A DNA stretch of 64,000 nt from Eublepharis macularius (Eukaryota; Chordata; Lepidosauria; Squamata; Eublepharidae), in contig NC_072794.1 in assembly GCF_028583425.1 (NCBI RefSeq), forward strand, positions 24,115,232 to 24,179,231, in the 5' to 3' direction. Made by a program: the position numbers and the translations under genes. Position 1 is the stretch's first letter; each line of letters opens with the position of its first letter. Positions 61,101-64,000 of the stretch are shown one piece after another. The notes below the pieces were generated by a model, which saw only the letters and a program-made list of their open reading frames with translations, was not told the origin of the DNA and made no database searches.

Positions 61101-61916
61101 AAACATGTAGATGGGGTGTGTGTCTCTCTCTCTATTTGGAGAGGCAGGGACGGGTTAAAAACTCCCTCCCCCCTCTGTTCTAAGTGTATGTGTGTGTGTA
61201 TGTGTGTGTGAACATCCCCTTCCTGAGGGGAGGTGGCTCATCACCAGGTTAAAAACTTCTTTTTCCCCTCTGCTCTAAGTGTGTGTGTGTGTGTGTGAAC
61301 GTTCCCCTCCCTGAGGGGAGGTGGCTTGTCACAGGGTTACATACTTCCCCCCCTCTGTTCTAAGTGTGTGTGTGTGTCTGAGTGTGTGTGTGTGTGTGAA
61401 CGGGTTAAAAACTCCCCCCCTGCTCCAAGTGTGTGTGTGTGTATGAATATCCCCTCTGTGAGGGGAGGCGGCTCATTGCTGCCTCCCCGTGCCCGCCGGG
61501 CCTGGCGGACGCTGCCACCACCCACCTTCCCACATAGCTGGGAACAGCGGGGCGCCCCTCTGCTTTGGCCTCCCCATCCCCAATCCATGGATCAGAAATG
61601 GGAGATGATCGGTGTGGATCGGTGATTTGGGGTCGTTGCGGGCGCTGATCCCCGATCCGCTTGATCAGTAATTTTTCTGGAGATCGTGCCCACCTCTAGC
61701 CAGTACCCAGCTTAGCTTGAAAACCCAGGAATGGAATTGCCAAAATCATTGCTCGCTTCACAGTCTCGATTTGACTCACCCTGAATCGCCAAAGTCCCCC
61801 GATGTCATCGCTCCTCTCAAAACAGGTGGGCTCCAGCCCTTCATCCAGGCAGCATTTAATGGAGGCCAGTCCACTTACCCCTGCCCCAATGATAGCCACT
61901 TTCTGTGCCATGGTCT
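34573..61916 (-). CDS. Flavin-containing monooxygenase, complete gene (8 coding exons)
   Basis: Joined minus-strand exons: 61916-61780, 56772-56584, 47987-47825, 45829-45687, 39708-39509, 38071-37719, 36676-36604 and ~34951-34573. This gives ~543 residues with no stop and GT-AG at every intron. FMOs are microsomal FAD/NADPH enzymes that oxygenate nitrogen and sulfur in xenobiotics (FMO5-type members instead insert oxygen next to carbonyls). Visible motifs: FAD site GAGVSG (residues 9-14), identity motif F166-K-G-x3-H172-x3-Y176, NADPH site GAGDSG (191-196), FATGY (325-329), and a hydrophobic C-terminal anchor. Internal exon sizes match mammalian FMO genes. Residues resemble FMO1, 3 and 5 in different parts, so the paralogue is not assigned. 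It looks functional. Confidence 0.93.
35317..35529. mobile_element. hAT-type MITE with 8-bp target duplication
   Basis: It starts cagggcttttcttcagc and ends with the inverse aaaaaaagccccg. The flanks are both CTTACACC (35309-35316 and 35530-35537). A 213-bp foldback in the last FMO intron. A broken relative lies at 5231-5363. Confidence 0.9.
36604..36676 (-). CDS. FMO 73-bp exon
   Basis: Encodes [18 protein letters not shown] and EDLQKR. The acceptor is ttctcag and the donor gtatga. Its 73-bp length equals the penultimate coding exon of mammalian FMO genes, and it enters in phase 1 and leaves in phase 2. Confidence 0.92.
37719..38071 (-). CDS. FMO 353-bp exon
   Basis: The largest internal exon. 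It carries [46 protein letters not shown] and [13 protein letters not shown]. The acceptor is ttttatag and the donor gtaaga. It contains the FATGY motif that links the FAD and NADPH domains. Confidence 0.95.
38290..38390 (+). repeat. tRNA-SINE head fragment
   Basis: A 'ctgactaggacctgggagg' block followed by a B-box-like 'ggtgcggatccccg', like the start of the SINE at 19198. The rest of the element is missing. Confidence 0.55.
38434..38537. mobile_element. Short MITE, tagggttgcca family, exact 8-bp target duplication
   Basis: Ends tagggttgccagcctcc and gagctggcaaccc-ta. Both flanks are CCCACTCC (38426-38433 and 38538-38545). The 8-bp duplication places this repeat family with hAT transposons. 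Confidence 0.9.
39040..39190. mobile_element. Foldback MITE
   Basis: Arms of about 55-60 bp (left contains gaattacacttgaatggc, right its inverse) face each other around a spacer that repeats part of the arm. A related, shorter foldback lies at 45100-45222. A TA or TAA target is possible at the ends; the superfamily is not settled. Confidence 0.7.
39509..39708 (-). CDS. FMO 200-bp exon
   Basis: Encodes [20 protein letters not shown], then [14 protein letters not shown] and [14 protein letters not shown]. The acceptor is tttctag and the donor gtattg. Its length equals the equivalent mammalian exon. Confidence 0.93.
40785..41272 (+). pseudogene. L1 ORF1 remnant
   Basis: Begins within the RRM-like part ([11 protein letters not shown]), continues YRINSAYAQ, a stop at 40948, then [11 protein letters not shown] and later frames. 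It is disrupted by several stops. Confidence 0.8.
41284..44803 (+). pseudogene. L1 ORF2 remnant (endonuclease and reverse transcriptase)
   Basis: The endonuclease start [16 protein letters not shown] and [10 protein letters not shown] are visible, followed by YAPNGAKD and AGDFNG. The reverse transcriptase carries [15 protein letters not shown] and, after a deletion near 42800, [20 protein letters not shown] and the catalytic FADD (AFADDVMF) near 43130. The C-terminal part follows, with a cysteine knuckle interrupted by a stop near 44382. There are at least six frame breaks. Divergence is higher than in the copy at 49260. Confidence 0.88.
45100..45222. repeat. Small foldback with aattcaagtgta repeats
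   Basis: Left 'gggtctcaccacacgaatc' and right inverse 'catgtggtttgaccctg', with four tandem copies of aattcaagtgta-like motifs between. It is related to 39040-39190. Confidence 0.6.
45349..45531. mobile_element. Diverged MITE of the tagggttgcca family
   Basis: Starts taagattgccaacctcc and ends tttggcaaccctaa. It lies ~155 bp from the 3' end of the FMO 143-bp exon. Confidence 0.65.
45687..45829 (-). CDS. FMO 143-bp exon
   Basis: Encodes [15 protein letters not shown] (FMO identity motif) and [19 protein letters not shown] (NADPH Rossmann motif). The acceptor is ttcacag and the donor gtaatg. Its length equals the equivalent mammalian exon. Confidence 0.95.
45830..47824. other. FMO intron, no gene or clear repeat
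   Basis: Unremarkable intron sequence; no conserved element family was recognised. Confidence 0.4.
47825..47987 (-). CDS. FMO 163-bp exon
   Basis: Encodes [18 protein letters not shown], then [18 protein letters not shown] and DSFPG. The acceptor is catacaag and the donor gtatgt. Its length equals the equivalent mammalian exon. Confidence 0.94.
48540..49242. repeat. GC-rich repeat-like block, left of L1
   Basis: Rich in cagccagccaag- and ggcaggag-type motifs that recur at 49010-49030 and 49070-49090. The same kind of sequence resumes at 55292, so the L1 at 49260 inserted into it. A 210-codon frame here has no recognisable domain and is probably chance. The family is not identified. Confidence 0.5.
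50199..50976 (+). pseudogene. L1 ORF1 protein, one frameshift
   Basis: The start at 50199/50202 gives a charged coiled-coil segment ([20 protein letters not shown]). Near 50320 the frame shifts and continues with [16 protein letters not shown]. The RRM-like part has [22 protein letters not shown] and [12 protein letters not shown]. The C-terminal domain has [15 protein letters not shown]. The stop overlaps the ORF2 start as ATGA (50973-50976). Confidence 0.88.
50973..54621 (+). pseudogene. L1 ORF2 (AP endonuclease + reverse transcriptase), few lesions
   Basis: Order: endonuclease ([43 protein letters not shown]), linker, reverse transcriptase ([56 protein letters not shown]; catalytic box FVDD near 53056, where L1 normally has FADD), and a C-terminal cysteine knuckle ([20 protein letters not shown]). 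Lesions: a stop at 51273-51275, a small deletion after AGDFNG near 51400, a frameshift near 52433, and a stop at 52993-52995 just before the catalytic box. About 1,215 codons in all. Not active, but only recently lost. Confidence 0.9.
55292..55620. repeat. Continuation of the GC-rich block right of L1
   Basis: GA-rich then C-rich sequence ('gaagaggaaggatgcgagg', later 'acgcccccctggggtc'). Unidentified. Confidence 0.4.
55621..56583. other. FMO intron, nothing recognised
   Basis: AT-moderate intron sequence without a clear repeat or exon. Confidence 0.4.
56584..56772 (-). CDS. FMO 189-bp exon
   Basis: Encodes [20 protein letters not shown], then [23 protein letters not shown] and DYIHLK. The acceptor is tgcacag and the donor gtgagg. 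It is 63 codons in phase 0, as in mammals. Confidence 0.95.
57314..58616. mobile_element. hAT-like non-autonomous element 1 (1.3 kb), FMO intron 2
   Basis: Termini tagagatgggcatgatc and the inverse with two changes; exact 8-bp duplication CTCACAAC (57306-57313 and 58617-58624). No transposase. It contains a poly-G run, an internal minisatellite (57994-58395) and CpG-rich right end. Nearly identical to 60471-61698. Confidence 0.92.
57994..58395. repeat. Minisatellite of ~76-bp units with GT tracts
   Basis: Five units, each beginning gttaaaaactccc, then 'ctctaagtgtgtgtg' of variable length, then 'tccctgaggggaggcggctc'. Starts are near 57994, 58071, 58163, 58240 and 58316. The 'ctccctgaggggag' part is a small inverted repeat. 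Confidence 0.9.
58625..60462. other. FMO intron 2 between two hAT elements
   Basis: Mostly unrecognised. Around 59255-59400 there is an old CORE/MIR-like trace ('acaactaccttgtgaaac', 'cagattcaaacgggggctc'). No exon was seen. Confidence 0.45.
60471..61698. mobile_element. hAT-like non-autonomous element 2 (1.2 kb), next to FMO exon 2
   Basis: Termini tagagatgggcacgatc and its near-exact inverse; exact 8-bp duplication GCCAGTAC (60463-60470 and 61699-61706). Internal sequence is almost identical to element 1 over long stretches, including a minisatellite at about 61154-61480 with four units. The right end is only ~80 bp inside the intron from the exon 2 donor. Confidence 0.93.
61780..61916 (-). 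CDS. FMO first coding exon
   Basis: The start codon is at 61911-61909, preceded by a short untranslated AGACC after a cttcccag acceptor. Encodes [20 protein letters not shown], then [20 protein letters not shown] and WRFR. The donor is gtgagt at 61779. Contains the FAD-binding GxGxxG. Confidence 0.95.
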
Positions 61917-62756
61917 CTGGGAAGAGCCTTTCCAGGGCACAACCCTTAAGGAAAAGGAACTCAAATTAGTTTATACACTTCAGACTCTCTTGTCTGTCCA
62001 AGTAAACTGCAAAGGGCATTGCTAAGCATGAAACTTTGCCTGCTATGCCCTTTCCATTCACTGGAACGTTGCAAAATCTGGCATTTTGCAGCCCTAGGGA
62101 ATGTCTCTTAATATCCTTGCCAACTGGACTGGTGATAAGCTCCACTTACCTACATAGCTCAGTCATGAACATTCAAAAGCATTGGTTATATTTAAAGTAG
62201 AGTAAATTGCTGAGGATCCCTCACCCCTCCGTTCTTCTCTGCTACCAAGCAGTCAGGTTCAGTGGCAGCTTCTTTTCGTACAATACTCCCCTAGTACTCA
62301 CTCACTACTGCTGAGCAGTTCTCCCAGAATCGTTGGTGAGCCCAATCAGGCTTTTAAGGAGCCACAAGAGAGAGCCAAAGTTGCTGAGCCATTGTTTCCT
62401 GAGAGATACTTGCAAACTCTCTTTCTGGTCTAATGACCTGAAGCGGAAGTATGAAGCAGTCACACCCAGGGACTATAGAAAGTTTTACATGTTTATGAAT
62501 CAGCATAGTGCTGAATGCAACCTGGGAAATTTCAAGGTTACAGGTTGTAGATTTGCACATGTTGTTAACATTGACATTTATTTTCTTCCCTGAAATCCTG
62601 ACTCACTCACTCCTTTCAGAACTCCTATTTTTTCTCTCTCCCAGGTCTGTTCAATGAAGTCTAATTTAAGTCTCCTTAATTAGCATTTTAAAGGGACAGG
62701 ACTCACAGAGCAAGAAGATTTCAAATCTAAAAGCAGCAACTGCTCTCCCACCAGCC
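61917..62756. other. FMO upstream region, possible leader intron
   Basis: No coding frame is convincing. On the minus strand a strong donor-like tag|gtaagtgg at 62150/62149 could end a non-coding first exon, since mammalian FMO genes have one. This is a guess from the splice consensus only. Confidence 0.35.
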
Positions 62757-63985
62757 TGGGTTGCCATCCTCCAGGTGGGGCCAGGAGATCCCTGGGACTT
62801 ACAACCGATCACCAGACTACAGAGCTCAGTTCCCCTGGGAAAAATGGCTTCTTTGGAGGACAGTGTCATTGGTATTATACCCTGCTGATGTCTCTCCCCT
62901 CCCAAACACCATCCTCCCAGTGGCACCACCCCCAACTCTTCAGGAGTTGGCAATTTTACCACCAGCAGGTATTCCTGCTTCTTCCAGGCTATTCCTTTTG
63001 GCTCCCCCGTCCAGGCAGCTGCCAGCAAAACCCACTGGTTTTCACTGCAGTGAATCCTGCAAATCCTTTGTGTGTTTCTTTCCTGGCAGAAAGAGTCTCA
63101 AATTCTTTTTTAAAAATCCAAATGACTGTAGTAAAGGGGGGCGGAATAGTGAATGACTGACCGTTACTCCCCGTTAGCTGGCATTCTGTGTTTAGCATGC
63201 TGTGTTCTTGGTAGAAGTATCCATGGCTCTCATTCCTCTCTTCTTTGCCTTCAAATTCCATTTCCCCCTGCTACTTCCATATGGAGATGTTTTTCTGCCT
63301 TTCCTTCCAAGCTAGAGCACTTGGGTGGGAGGCACATCCACACGATGTCTTCTTCCTTGGTTTCCCCATCTCAGGATGCTCCTTTTCAAATCTGTTACAT
63401 AGTCTGACATTTTAGGAAATAATGAAGTCCAAGTGCATTATCACGCCGCCTGGATAGGAAACAATCCATTTCCCTGCCATCAGCCCCTTGTGGAGGCCAT
63501 TATCCCTGCCACACAACCAGCAGATTTTTTTAAATAAAACTGTAATCACCATAACTATAGATCTATAATGTTATAGCAATTAAAGATTTTATTTAAAAAG
63601 TCCTCAGAATGCTCTTTTTTGGGACACTGCTGTCTGCTTACAGGAGTGTGACTTTGCTCTCACTATGCTCTGCTTAGTGTTTTTGTAAATAAATAAAGCC
63701 CAATATGACAAAGAGATATCCTTTTCATGCCAGTGAGCGAAGCTGGAAGCCTTTCTCTAACCTCAGGAGCTTTTCTCCCACTCAAGAATCCCTTTCTCCA
63801 ATGGAAGAGCCATGTCAGTGAGAGAAAGGGTCCTTGGACTAGAAAAAGGCTTTTTAAGCTGTTGGAATGTCCTCCAGCCAATGGTAGGATACATACCAGT
63901 AAGGTTCCAGTATTCTGTCATCTCAGACAAACTAAACCCTTCAGTGCTGCCCCTCAACCATCTACATGCTCAGAAAAAGTCGGTG
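62757..63985. repeat. Long direct repeat, copy B (MITE plus unique-like segment)
   Basis: From 62777 this matches 1-1213 at roughly 97%, in the same orientation. It begins with a MITE end, gggttgccatcctccagg. It carries the AATAAA-containing block and the 'ccagtgagcgaagctgg' block of copy A. Homology to copy A ends about 15 bases before the window edge. Confidence 0.9.
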
Positions 63986-64000
63986 ATTAATTTCAAGAAA

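Noticed and set aside
34573..61916. FMO as pseudogene
   Set aside because: All internal exons have canonical splice sites, expected lengths and compatible phases, and there is no stop or frameshift in about 543 codons.

Overview
The window looks like nuclear DNA from a squamate reptile (lizard or snake; the species cannot be fixed from sequence alone). The single host gene is split into vertebrate-type GT-AG exons. The rest is dominated by L1, Penelope-like, hAT and Harbinger elements, tRNA-derived SINEs and a 5S-derived SINE, a mixture typical of squamates. There is no bacterial gene organisation, and most short open frames are chance frames in repeats.

Layout. 1-1213 and 62777-63985 are near-identical direct repeats about 62.8 kb apart, and a diverged inverted copy of part of the unit lies at 19.13-20.19 kb. 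2.6-5.1 kb holds an ORF1-only L1 (HAL1-like) flanked by an unusually long 464-bp direct repeat made of a Penelope-like GIY-YIG fragment. 7755-19049 is a nest: a non-autonomous hAT element was invaded at 8383-18952 by a 10.6-kb Harbinger element. That Harbinger has a DDE transposase and two separate Myb/SANT (trihelix) genes, one on each strand, and it was itself invaded by a Penelope-like element and a foldback repeat. 20.55-21.58 kb is the 3' end of a minus-strand L1. 21585-33552 is a 12-kb hAT element with an intact 691-codon BED-finger transposase, a ~171-bp tandem array, duplicated 3' modules and a long perfect palindrome.

34573-61916 (minus strand) is a complete flavin-containing monooxygenase (FMO) gene with eight coding exons. 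Internal exon lengths are 189, 163, 143, 200, 353 and 73 bp, every splice site is GT-AG, and the reading frame is open throughout (~543 codons). Its introns carry two L1 copies in antisense (40785-45060, 5'-truncated; 49260-55274, near full length with a 17-bp target duplication), several hAT MITEs, and two nearly identical 1.2-1.3-kb hAT-like elements in intron 2. One of these ends only about 80 bp from the exon 2 donor site.

How it fits together: the FMO gene is the only host function seen. The repeat lying upstream of its start recurs at the far left edge in the same orientation, which suggests (inference) that this is one unit of a tandem FMO cluster with another copy left of the window. 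Everything else is mobile DNA, and the nesting gives a relative chronology: inverted duplication with its SINE, then the outer hAT, then Harbinger, then the Penelope-like insertions. The most unusual items are the three-gene Harbinger, the 464-bp duplication around the HAL1-like element, and the hammerhead-like foldback at 15.6-15.8 kb.
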